A DNA stretch of 64,000 bases from Branchiostoma floridae (taxonomy: Eukaryota > Chordata > Leptocardii > Amphioxiformes > Branchiostomatidae). The position numbers and the translations under genes are program-made. This document shows, piece by piece, positions 35,549 to 48,100 of this stretch (positions are counted from its first letter, which is position 1; each line of letters begins with the position of its first letter). The notes under the pieces were generated by a model that was given only the letters and a program-made list of their open reading frames with translations, was not told where the DNA came from and did not search any database. Location: the NCBI RefSeq assembly GCF_000003815.2, contig NC_049980.1:10870879-10934878 (forward strand). The letters run 5' to 3'.

Positions 35549-38229
35549 TTAGTCCTCTTTCTTAGTGCTAAATGCAGGAATCCTGTCCAGTAGTGCACCA
35601 AACACCGTCCCTGGGATTTTCTGGTAAGTGTCAATCATCTGTTCCAAGGCATTGTGGGTCTGCAGGGGGAAACATGAGAGCTCACAAACATGTTTGATTC
35701 AGGAAATGTTTATGGTTATGATAAGTCATATGGATATAACACTAGACAGTTACTGTGAAATCAAGGAGGTTTCAACCTCCTTGGTGAAAGGCAATAAATA
35801 CAAGGTGAAAACAAATCGTTCTAAACTCATAATAATACAATAGGTCCTATGCCATTTCAAAGTGTAATGCAACACTTGTGGCATGTTAGAATAAAATATT
35901 CAGGATTTTTCTAAAACCTCACCTTAACAGCTAATTCCTGAGCAGAGACATTGGGATCATATGGAATCGGATCCCCAATATATGTCCTGAAGAAAACGTG
36001 TGTATAAAAAAGCTTTCACAAACAATTGAATCATTGAATACGTGTATAGTATATACTACATTAAAGATACATTTATGCAAAGCTATTTCCTTTACATGTT
36101 TCAAACTATTCTAGATGTTTGTACTTTATGTCTTTTCAAGATTGTAGTAAAAACATTTAAATCATCAATGATAATGTGAAAAATTGAAAAGAAAAGAAAG
36201 GGAGAAGAGGGCCGACCTAAATTTCACTGGAAAGCCTCCATAGATTGGCACAATGGGCAACCTGGTTTTCTCATACACCCACTCAAGAAAGTCTGAAACA
36301 TATTCAAGAAAAAAGAACTTCGTTCATGACTTGGCAAAACAATGAAATGGTGATATCCTACAAACTATATGCATACACATGTTTAATAACAGGAAAAACA
36401 ACATTTTATTTTCCAGGCAAACAGATGCATCAAAACATTCACACAACAAGGGCTGCTTGGATACTGTTGTTTGGTTACAACCACAGTCAGTTCTCACATA
36501 AGTCATTTTAGCATAACAAGTTATAACAAAACACTGTCTATAAATAACTAGTAAGTACTTACGCCTTCCCATCCTGATGGACCTGAATCCTTCTCGACAG
36601 TTTTGGGTGAACATGGGATATATGGGCTGCAAAAAAAAAAGTGAGAAAACGTCTTGAAAACTTTAAGCACTGGGAATTAAAACTAGGAAACTACATTTCA
36701 ATCAAAATTGATCTTAAGTATTTGACAACATCTCACCACTTTGGCTTTTTTCGCCACCTTGGCAAAGCCCATTCTGTTTTTCCACACTAGTCTGTAGTAC
36801 TCGTCACCAAAGAGTGCCTCTCGTACCCCACCAGGGGACAGAGACAGCAGGTTCCCCTCCCTCAAGAGCTTGATACAGTCCTCTGGTGCCCCGGGGGTCA
36901 CACACATCACTTTCAGCATCAGGTTCCAGCCTTTGGAAGCAGTAAAATCATTTCTTGTCAACTTTTTTTAAACATTAAAAACAACTATCTTTTTGTTGTT
37001 ATTTTCAAAAGATCTAGAAGAAAGGGAAAAATTGACAATGACATCATTTTTGTTTCCCATATCTGTTTCCAATAAAAGTTCATAAAGTTCATAAAAGTTG
37101 ATGTACCTTTTCTTTACTAATAGAATATACTGATCTGCTAATGTTAGGTCACCTTTATCTGTAGGGTAACCTATATCCAAAGTATTTCAAGATAGGGTAT
37201 TTTGAGATCGTCAAGTTGAAAGACGGTAGTTTCACAATGCAATATTCTGAAAATATTTAAATTTGAAATCCACGGCCTTTAACCAGAAATCCCTAGATAC
37301 AGTTTTTTTTTAATACAACGGATATAGGTTACCCCATGGATAAAGGTGACCTAACGTTATATCGTTAAATCTTCTTTTATGGATAAAGTAAATCAGGCCC
37401 TATGTACATGCAGGAATAGTACAAAGTCAGCAAGGCAAATCTTTTTTTTTTCAAAACTTTTGGCCATATGATAGCTTGATACAAGATGTAGTGTCATCTA
37501 ACAGTACATACCAGGTATCTTGAACAAAAAGCGGTCGGCAACTGCATACAGAAGGCGGTTCTGATGGAGCACAACTTTGGCCATGACGTAGTACAAGTCG
37601 ATGGGGATGGCACCATGGTAGTACACCACCAGAGCAGGGCCAGTGGCAGGCAGCTTCTCTACACCATGGATTTCATATCCTACAGGGGTAAAAAAAGGAT
37701 AATGGTTTGGGCTATTTTAATTCAAAACACTGGAAATGGCACGAGTGGTTTGGCTGTAATTTCCTGATTGAGTATAGAATATAAGTACACATGTAGGTTG
37801 TCAAAGCCCCTGTCACAGATAGCCAACCATGACCCCATGACCCTCTTGCTTACCATGCCAGATTTTCCCCTGTAGTTCCCAGAGTAGCGCGGCAGTTTTT
37901 CGTGCTCCGAGCCAAACGTCTACAGCAAACGCGTCCCTCAGCTTGTGCCGTGCACGGTAGATGTGAATGATCAGCGCGGTCAGGTAGAGGAGAAGGATGA
38001 CGAACACCGGCAGGATGAAGGCCACCATGATGGGGAGGAACATCCACACCAGGAACGAGATCCAGTCGATGTCCAGGCTGTCCACTCCCAGATCCTCCAT
38101 CACGCCATACATGGTCTCCATGGCGACGTTCACCGTCTCCATCCACGACAGAATGGAGGTATTGGTCAGTAGTCTCTCCGTGTCCGCATCGCAGAGAATG
38201 ATGAAATCCATGGCAAGGTTTTCTGACAT
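35549..38229 (-). CDS. TMEM68-like acyltransferase, copy C (most vertebrate-like)
   Basis: Seven coding exons: 37854-38229, 37512-37679, 36737-36930, 36563-36626, 36217-36292, 35923-35986, 35549-35659. All splice in frame and give 350 aa. The donor of exon 5 (AG|GTCGGC) is the weakest. Motifs are YYHGAIPIDLYYVM (His147, Asp153), LSPGGVREALFGDEYY, FLEWVYEKTRLP and YGGFPVKFRTYIGDPIPYDP. The HGAIPID, SPGGVREAL and DPIPYDP forms match my memory of human TMEM68 better than copies A and B do, so this may be the founder gene. The start at 38229 (ACCATG) matches the A/B start context; an ATG two codons earlier (38235) is in frame. A TATTACAG acceptor at about 38270 suggests an upstream leader exon. 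Confidence 0.92.
37147..37351 (+). mobile_element. TA-flanked MITE, copy 3, in intron 2 of TMEM68-like copy C
   Basis: GGTCACCTTTATCTGTAGGG and GGATAAAGGTGACC ends bordered by TA (37145-37146, 37352-37353). The element is 205 bp, and its interior is homologous to the two other copies. Confidence 0.85.
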
Positions 38230-41200
38230 GGTCATTCGTGGAGTGGGTTCAGAGCGCTTGGAGTGACCAAACTGTAATACAGCAAATATTGAAATGTGAT
38301 AAGTCAGTCCCAAGGCCAGATATCAACAGATAAAATTTCTTGACTACTGCAAACTTTACTTATGCGGTTGGACGTTTTACGTCATATTAGGAGGTGGGGA
38401 AAGGGGTTTTTCCTGCATTTTGAACTTGGGTTGCGACATTTCTGTATAATACAAGAAATACAATGGAAATGCAGTGTCATGAATTTGTGGCGGAGAGGTA
38501 ATACAGTAAAAACCACTGCAACAATTTCCAGATTCACAGTATTCAGCCCAATAGTCCCAATGTCCATCCATGACATTTGAGTACAAATTGAGAACAAAAT
38601 GAAGAAAATTGAGAACTTGAGCAGAAACTAAGTAAAAAACGACTTTTTCAAACCTTTGGTGCAGCTTATAATGAAGGAAATTTTACTTCTCTGTTTTTTT
38701 TGCTACTTCAAGAAAAATAAGTTGCCTCAAAACCACTGACAAGGGCGCCGGGACTACTGGTTGTCCTTGTCATGTCCACACAGTGTAATAAATTAGCACT
38801 AATCATTGGACAAACTTTGCACAAGTTATCACAATCACCTACAAACGTGGACGACCTACTTGGCTCAGCATAAGATGACATGGGATGACACAGTTTCTAC
38901 TATAAAATCACTAACAACATGATGCTAAAAATATATATTTTATGTATATGTACACTGTACGAGTAACTATATGCTCCTGAGCTCTCTTGAAATGGAAAAG
39001 CTGATACTAGATAATATCATGTTTTGTTGAGTCTGTTATGTGTGCCAGGGTCAACATCCTAATAACCTTTGATCAGGCTGCCTTCACCTGCACAAATTAC
39101 AAAGTACAGTCAAACCTGGCCGAACAACCACCCAGGTCACTAACCACCATCTCCAGTCTTTAAGACCACACTTAAAACAGCCCATCCTATTTTACAAATT
39201 TAAGACCTTCTGCTAACCACTGTATTATCAACCAACGACAGATTAACCTGCCTCAGTTACCCATCAAACTTGGTGACGATCGCTCTAAAATACAAGAGGC
39301 AAAATCACTGAAGTAGATTCATAACGTGTGTATATTGAAGCAGTGGGATTGACATAAAGAAAAGGAATAAGAGCACTTTTTGCCAGTTGTATTAACAAAC
39401 AATAGTACCCATTTGATTGTTAGACAAACACATCTCTTATGGTAAAAAAATAGTTGACAGCAATACATTTACATAACAATATGGAGATCATATAAACTGT
39501 TGGCATCTCTTGTAGATACATTTCCTTCTAACTGAGATGTATATTGTGCAAATGTAAGTTTTTTGGGAGGGACAAACTATTCATTTCTCTCATGTTTATT
39601 AAACCACTCCCCCGTGCCCTCTCCTGCCATTTTCCTCAGTCCTCTGAGTTGTTTTGTTATCTACAGGTGTGCCTGTAGCTACTTTGTGTTTGAACAGAAA
39701 CAAAGTGTTATTTGTTGGAACAAGCAGACCTTTGACTCTGAGTTATGTAACATGCTGCTTAACCAATTGCAAAGGAAAACATTTCATCATATTCCATGTG
39801 AAAATTGAGGGTTTTGGTTTGACAGCTTGTCAGTACATGCACTAGTCATAAACTCCAATAAAATTCCAAGCATAAATTGGTGCAGTGTGTACCGAGATTG
39901 AAACTTATTGGGAAACAACATGGGGGTGATATGACGAAATTCAACATGAATTTAACTCCATATTTGCATTTGAACATTGGGTTTGTCAAGAGGAAATTCT
40001 GATAAACTCAAAATCAAGCATGCCTTTAACAAATTAAGATCTAGAGGTTTAAGCTTTGTAGTATTAAACATCTGAGGCTAAATAGAAAGATGATATGATT
40101 CATAAACATGCCCTTATCTTTGCACACATAAATTGCAAACTGGAATCCTTTACTACAAAACTTAAGATGAAGTAATCTTGATGGAAAACTGATTACCTAC
40201 TTTTTCTTTGGAAGACAAAAACATATTACATAAACACTGGGATATAAATAAGATAATATAGCAAACTCTGGAGAAATGCCTTACATAATGTAGCCAGGTC
40301 CAGGCAAAGAGAGATGCCTAATTCCCACACGTACAGCTATCTTGTAGACTGCAGCTCCAGCTCCTTGCCATCTGAAAGGACAGACAAAAGTTTAACTGCT
40401 GAGATTGTTTCCCTGCATGCCCAATACTAACAAAGAGATGTTACCTCTCTCAGTTAATGTTTGACATATCCTGAGTTAACTTAAGGGCAAATCATGTACA
40501 GGAGCTGTGACCTTTCATGGTATTTCTTTTTTACAGGAGAGAAGGCAGAAGCATGTTATGATGTTAAAATTTAATTTACTTACACTGTGGTGCTCCCCTA
40601 CCAGTAATGCATTGTCAAAAGTTTTTTTTTTTTTTATGTCTTATTCGCAGGAAGCACAGAACAACATGTACCTTTCAATTGGTAAACATCCACAAGTGGT
40701 GCCATGAGTCATTAGGTGAGAGCCGGACCTCTCCAAGCAGAAGTCAGGTGGAGTGGCTAGTTTTTTATATCTTTGGGGGCATTTTGTCCAACTGGCTGAC
40801 AAAAAGAAGCAAAAAGCATTTTAGCCACTAGCCTAACCTGTGCGCAAGCTTGATCCATCCAGGTCCAGACACTCATATAGAAGAACTTTATTGCATGACA
40901 ACTGTACAGGATACAGTGTATGGCAACTTGTACATTGTACAAATCTGACAATTGCAAGTGCAGATTTTTGAAACACTCATTCTAACTGATTCGAAGAACC
41001 AGACTGAGTATTTTCTATCATTTCAACATCCTCTAGGTGTGCATTAGGTGTGCATGTCAGTACCCAGTTTTCTCTGAAGAAATGCAACCTCTTTTCAAAG
41101 AGAGCTATGAAAATTATATGCATAAGGTCGAGGTTATTGTAATAATCCTGTCAACAAGACTTTTCTGCCACTATCAACAGGATATTCATTTGATAATCTT

Positions 41201-42052
41201 GTGATTAACACCTACTGATCCTGTACACACAACCCTAACCATGGCCATGAGGATAGGATAATTCTCTTAGATGCTGCAAAAACATGACTACATTCTTGAG
41301 CAATGATAATTGGGGACAATATTAAAAATTGCCCCTAAAAAAAAGGAAAATTCCCATATCACACACTGGTCAACTCCAGTCACTCATAGAGCCATACCAA
41401 GGAGGTTATATAATATCCTAATGCTCTTACATAACGCTGAGATGGGAAATGAAGTGTCATACTTTTTTTAAAAATTCGGCTACCTAAATCCAAGGACGTC
41501 TCATGTATTTTAACGTCCTTGCTAAATCAAAACCTCCTTGCCAAAATCAAAATAGGTCTTCAATCATAATAACACGTGCACGCGTCTCTTTTAGCTAAAA
41601 ACAGCACACTTGCCCTGTCAGTCACATATTCTACATCCAGTGACTCCGATGTGTGCTTTCAGCTGTTTCGCCATGTCGTCCACTCCATGTGTCATTCATA
41701 GTTCCTCACAAGGACGACGAAGAAAAACAAATTCTCATTCCTGTTTCATATTTACGCAGCCTGTCACCCCACGGCGACCTCATCAGCTGATTGATACGTC
41801 ACGTGACTTTGGACTACTACACTTGAAGTTTCTAGATGTCCTAAATACTTATTACATCATCCAAAAAATATATTATTCCATACTAATAAACCTTCTTGAA
41901 TCTAAATATATGGTAATAAATAAATCGTTTAGCATCTCTTTTGAGAAATGATTCATTTAGAAATGCAACTTTGAAACGACATTATTTTTAGCACCCCTAT
42001 TTGGTGTAAGTGTGGAGTTCCATAACAAAGCACGCTGGGTGCCACGCCCAAC
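38230..42052. other. Intergenic region between divergent TMEM68-like copy C and CCM2
   Basis: About 3.8 kb with no recognisable coding exon. A TA-bordered CAGTCAAACCTGG end at 39107 resembles a pogo/Tigger terminal repeat. It should contain the promoter regions of both flanking genes. Confidence 0.5.
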
Positions 42053-42163
42053 ATGGCGGCTGTCTTGAACGAAGTTACGACGAATTTTTCTGTTTCCAAG
42101 TCGCCCGCATACTTGAAGACGGAATCGGTTTGCGTGACGCGGGCGTTCAACCTCTGTGGTTAG
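42053..42163 (+). promoter_or_regulatory. CCM2 promoter-proximal YY1-like motif / upstream ORF
   Basis: CAACATGGCGGCTG at about 42049-42062 resembles the YY1-type motif often found just downstream of transcription starts in housekeeping promoters. Its ATG opens a 36-codon frame ending at 42163, 17 bp before the CCM2 ATG and out of frame with it. Whether it acts as a DNA element, an upstream ORF or both depends on the start site. Confidence 0.4.
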
Positions 42164-42180
42164 GCATCGAGCATTGATTG

Positions 42181-45100
42181 ATGTCCACCGCTGTGGAGAT
42201 AACTGAAATGGAGGATGATGGCAGGAAAAAGAAGGTACGTAGTCCGCAACTGTCACCGCTTAGTTTTTGGGTGTGGTCCGTTTTTCCTGGCTGCGTGTTG
42301 CCGTAGTTCCGACGTTTGCGTCATCTGCGTTGTCCACAACTAGTCATAATTTGATGACAACCAAATAAAACCTTGTAGAACGTCTTTCGTGACGCTTTCC
42401 TGCAGTTCTTAGCCCGGGTTTCTTGAGGAAAAATTCACATCTGATAATGACTTGTTTGTTGCCTAGTGAGTTTTGGACCGTTACTTTTTCGGAGGGGGTG
42501 GGGGGTCAACTATTGTGAGATAAAACTATAAGTGCAACAGCACATACCTCCCTGCACTTCTTGGAAAATATTGGTTGATGACGGATCACCTAACTATAAT
42601 TATCCATCCTTTTCAAGGCTATGTCGGTTTCCAATCTCTTTAAAAATAAATAGATGACCTTTTTCTCTGTAATGTTTGGGCATCCTTACTGCACAGAACA
42701 TCATCATTATTATTTTTTTGTGGAAACGCAACGTGTGGATATTTTCATCACAGGGCTGCTTTCACTGAGTTTATAATAGAGGTTGATAATTGTGCTGTGT
42801 TGCATGTGTGTGCTATATGTCAATCTAAGGACATAGCACAGCATGATGTACCTTACAATGGATCATTGTTTCCTTGACTTGGGTGGGGACGTGAATTGAT
42901 GGTCCATTAGACTCCTTCAAAAAGAGGCAAAGTCCTGTTAGCATTCACGTAATAAATAATGAAATACCTTAACTGTGACAGGCACTGTGTCCAACATTTA
43001 TGAGAAACTGGGCGTAGTTAGGTCATGCCTGAATAGCCAATTGGCTGTTTCAAATTAACAAAATAGCACAATATGATTTATAATTTGCAATGGCAACCAT
43101 GACTAAAATTAATTTGTGTTCTGTTGTTCTTTATTCTTAGACTTGTGTTTACTGATAAGTGAACATACAACTGCTATTACATGATCCATTTTTAACGTAT
43201 TGCTTTATTATAACTATAAGTTTATAGCAAATCTATTTTATCCCCAACAGATCAGCCTGCATACTTCTGTTCACTTGATTTGAACTCAACTGCCTCCCTG
43301 TAAAATATTGTTAAGAAAAATTTTTCCCCATGTGCTAGTAGTAGTAGGAAACCATCTTATTCCACAAGCAGATTTTTATTCATGTACTTTGTAATGCATG
43401 ATTATATAATAGTTTCAACTTAAAGGAGTTTTTTGTAACAATTGTGTGAGGAAAACATTGACAAGTTACAGAAATCATCTACTGTCGCTGATAAGGAGAA
43501 TGTTTTTGTTTGGTCCTTAATTTCTAGTCCTGAATAGTATTGAATAGGCAAAAGAAGTTTTAGGTGTGGGTATGACTATGACATTTTAAATTTTGCCTGG
43601 GGCACTTGGCATGCTGTGTAGCAGTGCCTCCTACTGAGCACATACATACCTTTCTTCTGCACCCACTGCAGATGTTTCCATTCATCATGGTTAACCCACT
43701 TTAAATTGAGGGACAGGAATCTGAGATGTATCCAAAGCAAATATTTTAATGATAGAAACTATATATATAGCTAAGCTGAGGTATCTGTTCTACAGATAAC
43801 CAACATAGGCCACAAGTAGTTACCACAAATGCAGTATTTAAATTTTACATCACCATTTTTATCTAAATCTCATCTATTGCATTCAATAGGTTCTAAGAAT
43901 GAATAAAATGAAAAGCCACTGTGTACAGTTTGTATTCTCCAAGACTTTATTTATTTGACTTGGAACTTGGCCAGAAGTAATTAGTTATACTGTTTGGCCA
44001 AGCAATTGGACAGCTTTGACTACCAGTTTCCTGGGGTTAGTGCCATACTTCCTAATTGATTGGGACATTTATATAGGTATTCCAACCAAAATTTCAAAAA
44101 CACAATACAATGACTGTTTTTACTGTTTCTGAAAGAGCTAACCAAGAGGAGTAAAATGCTTTTTAAATGAAGCAAATATCTTGAAGGGTTGCTGAGATAT
44201 GGCTCCACAAAGTTGCCAAAACCTACCCTCAGATATGGCCGGCTGCGCGATAAACTATGAAAATTAACAAAATACCTTTTTTGAGGGTTGATGAAAAGGT
44301 AAGTAAAGGCTGCAAAGCTTGTTTTATCTTATTTCCCTGTAATATGTACTACATAGAATCACTCCACAGAGTTCTGAACATTCATGTCATTTTATTATGT
44401 TTTTACACAGGGTCGAAGTATGCATTTCACAACAAATTACACAGGTGGCACCGTGACCTTTGACCCCTGGAGAAGGAAAAATCCTCCAAAGATCACACAC
44501 TTGTATCTCTTGACAGGAACAACCCTCTCCTTCAATATTTTACACATAACAGCACCCACTGGTGTCCTTTCACACAATAATTGTCATCTTACCTGTAATT
44601 CTTTAAAAAATAAGTAAATTTGGGTTTAAAAGTTCACATTTTGGGTTACGGTCAATGGTGTTTTTTGCACCAGTTGAGTCGCATTGCAGAAGATTAAATA
44701 TCATGCTTCATATACTTTTGCAATGTACACAACAAATATACCAACAATGTCACATCCATAGAATATCAGCAATATTAATTGCCTTATAACAAGGTCAACT
44801 TGGTCAAGGTGAAAGGTAAGTGTGTGAATATGTCGCATTATTTTCATGTTAAGTCATGATGTTACACAGCATCAACAGTACAACTTTACACTTGTAATTG
44901 TATAATAAAATATAGAAGACAGATGTTAGTACTAATAAGAGATAAAATATCAATATGTAGACATTGTGAAAACACTAAATTTATTAGGATAAGTTCAACA
45001 TTTTTCAAGGTCAAAGGCTGTCTTCAGGATACATACAATCGATACAGATTTCTTTGATGTACTTGCAGGTACATGTACTTCTCCTTATTTAATCAATACT

Positions 45101-48100
45101 ATACTAGTATATAATAATTCAAGGTAAACAACTTTTCACAGCTTACTTATCATTCTCTGTGGTAGCAACAGTATTCTTTAAACAAACTTAATGCTGATAA
45201 TGGAACTGGCTGCACAACTTGTCAACATTATGTTTGACCTCTACCATTCAATATCTCCGCTCCGCTCTCCGGTCTTATATCAGCTACATCTGGGAGTTGG
45301 TACAATCTACATTCCACCTGGAAAACAAAAGTATTTGAGTTTTATGATTAACATGTCTACCATGGTGATAATGTTCTTACATCTGAGGGGATGACGACCT
45401 ACTCCAGTACCACGTCTGATGTTCATCTACATCATCATCTTTCTTATGACTTATGACTTCTTTCTTTCTTGTGACGAAAGGATCAGAATGATCCAATAAT
45501 GAAATAAAGAATTCAATAAAGAAAGACAGGCAAGTTGGGGTAAGGAATAGATTAACTTATTATCATTAAGTAGATAAATACCTGCAACAAGATGGAAGGA
45601 GGTAAGTGTCACTGTTTCTGAGCCATCTTCTGCGACTGAACCTCAGTACCAACTGCGTCAACCTCGCCCGGTCAGTAGGAACCTGGCTGATAGTAGAGAC
45701 AAGAATATAATATTGCAGGTAAGTACAGATTTATGATTTTTGCTACACCAGAAAAGTCGAGCAAAAAATCACTTGGCAAAATCTGACAAAGAATACACAA
45801 TCTGGTTGCACAATTTTTTCACGTTGACAATGAAAATGCCATTCGTGTTTTGAAAAATTTGGGCATAGGTTCCCCGGCTGACCCCTAACCGGGGGCCCGC
45901 GGTGCCTCAAGTTCAACAAGTGAAAAAATACACAATGGTATTTTAGACTTGGAACGAGGCAAGAAATGATTCACACGAACAGTAACGATGACATTGAAAA
46001 TATACAATTGATATTTTCTAAAAAAAATTGGGCATAGGTTCCCCGGCTGACCCCTAACCGGGCCACGGTGCCTCAAGTTCAACAAAAGTGAAAAAAATTA
46101 TCCATATGTAAAATATACTAAAGAAAGCAATAAACTAAGAATAATTAATAAGAAATAATTACTAAGAAACATTTTACATTACATGTAAGTTTCATGACTA
46201 AAACATGGTTAAAGAAACACTGCATAGAAATTATATTGCTGGGATTGACTTGAGAAAAAATTGTTCAAAAGCACATTTTCTTCAACATGCCCCCCTCCCC
46301 CAAACACTACAAGTTGTATCAAGTATTTTACCTTGAAATTCTTCATCCATAGCGTCGAAAAATGTTCTATTTGTGCCGCTTCAGTCACACATCCTCCGTT
46401 TCTGAGGGGCGCGGGGCCCAAAATTTGGCGCGTTAGGATCGCGCGGCCCCGCCGGCCGGCCAAATCGGGGCGATCGTCGGGGAAAACAGCTCGCCGCTTC
46501 GCTGGTGTGCATGCTGTAAACATGCTGATTACATCAAAACGTAGCCCTGTTTTTTGTCGTCAGTTTGGCACCAGGAACAAGAAGAAAAAATAAAGTTCGT
46601 TCGGTGATTTTTATCATTAAAGATCGACGATTCCTTTCAAATTGACTTTTGTCCCCCGAAAAATTAATTTTTCCTCATGTTCCAGGCATCATTTTAAAGC
46701 TTGAAATGTGCTCTTTCAAATGGTACAACTTTCATTCTGCTGCGGTCTAAGACGGCGAAGCGCAAGCGCGGTAAAGTCAGGGGTCACGGCGGCTGCATCC
46801 GGAAGTTTTGAAACCACGATCTGAAACCCAGGCCTCCCCGCTTACGGCGCGCCGTTTTCACCGGCGAATTTCTGGCGTTTTAAACAATTTACAAGCAAAA
46901 TAAACACATCACAGGAAAGAGAAACTTATATCCTTTATTTTGATGGGTAAATTTGCCTCTAGAACCGGATAGTTTTTGTACCGCGGGTGTGGGAAGATGG
47001 TAGCAAATTTACGGATCGCCGTACGGCAGAGGGTTTTCGCGGTAGCGTTGGAATACCTAATTTATACATTTCCTTAACCAATATCATTCTGTTTCATTCA
47101 TATGGTTTATACTACCATAAATTTTTAAATCCTTACACTCACTGTTACAGTGGTTTTTCATGTCAGTGTGTGTTTCCAATTCATTCAAAATTGTTTCAAC
47201 AGTGAACTTGAAAAAAAATTGAATGATAAGTTGATTTATAGTATACTGTCAGAAACACATGTTTGGATGGCTGTTGCAGTTTCATTGTGTTGGATAAAAA
47301 AGTTTTTATCTAACATCAAGTACATGATGTACTTTGATATTGTTGTTGAAATGTATACAGATTCTTGGTAATTTGTTATATGTGGATACCCTGGCTGTAT
47401 ACTATATTACAATACTCCTTTATGCCAACCCATACTTTTAGGGACAATCTCCTATTGAGGTCACCACAAGTAGGGGGGGACACTATTTTGCAAAAATGCA
47501 GTTTTTGATAAAATACGCCCCTAGAAATATGGAGACGGTCCATCTGAATATGAAAATGTAAAAATTTTGAAAATATTTTATTGCTAACCCCCCTGTACAT
47601 ACCCCCTGAAGTTTTTAAGTTGACAATGTACTTAACTAGTATAACGCTATACTACCAAACATGCTTAATGCCTTAGAAATTGTACTTTGGCATCCTTGGC
47701 AGAATATTTGACTTCAGGAGAGATCATTGTGGATATCTGAACCTCCAAATGTATTTCCCATGCAAATATGGACTATTCCAAATCACCCCCGTGGCAAAAA
47801 TGGACTGATCCAAACTCAAAATAGGACAAAACGGGCTACAGGTATATCATAGTATAGTCTGTATTCATTTCTACCAATTTTTACACTCAATCGCACAGAG
47901 GCAGTTAGCCTTGTAGGATTTTTAAACGCCAGTGGTACTCAAATACTCTGCAAAACAGATTTCTTTGTAGCGAAATGGAATATCACAAGTTTTCACATGC
48001 TGAATCAGGTCCAGGTTCAGGTCCGGACCTCTGGACCTGAACCACACTTGCATGAACCTGAATTTTCTGTACCGTTTACTCACCCCTATTAGGCACCCCT

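Noticed and set aside
44257-44617. Candidate exon with [15 protein letters not shown]-like peptide in CCM2 intron 1
   Set aside because: No phase-compatible donor or acceptor pair and no recognisable family.
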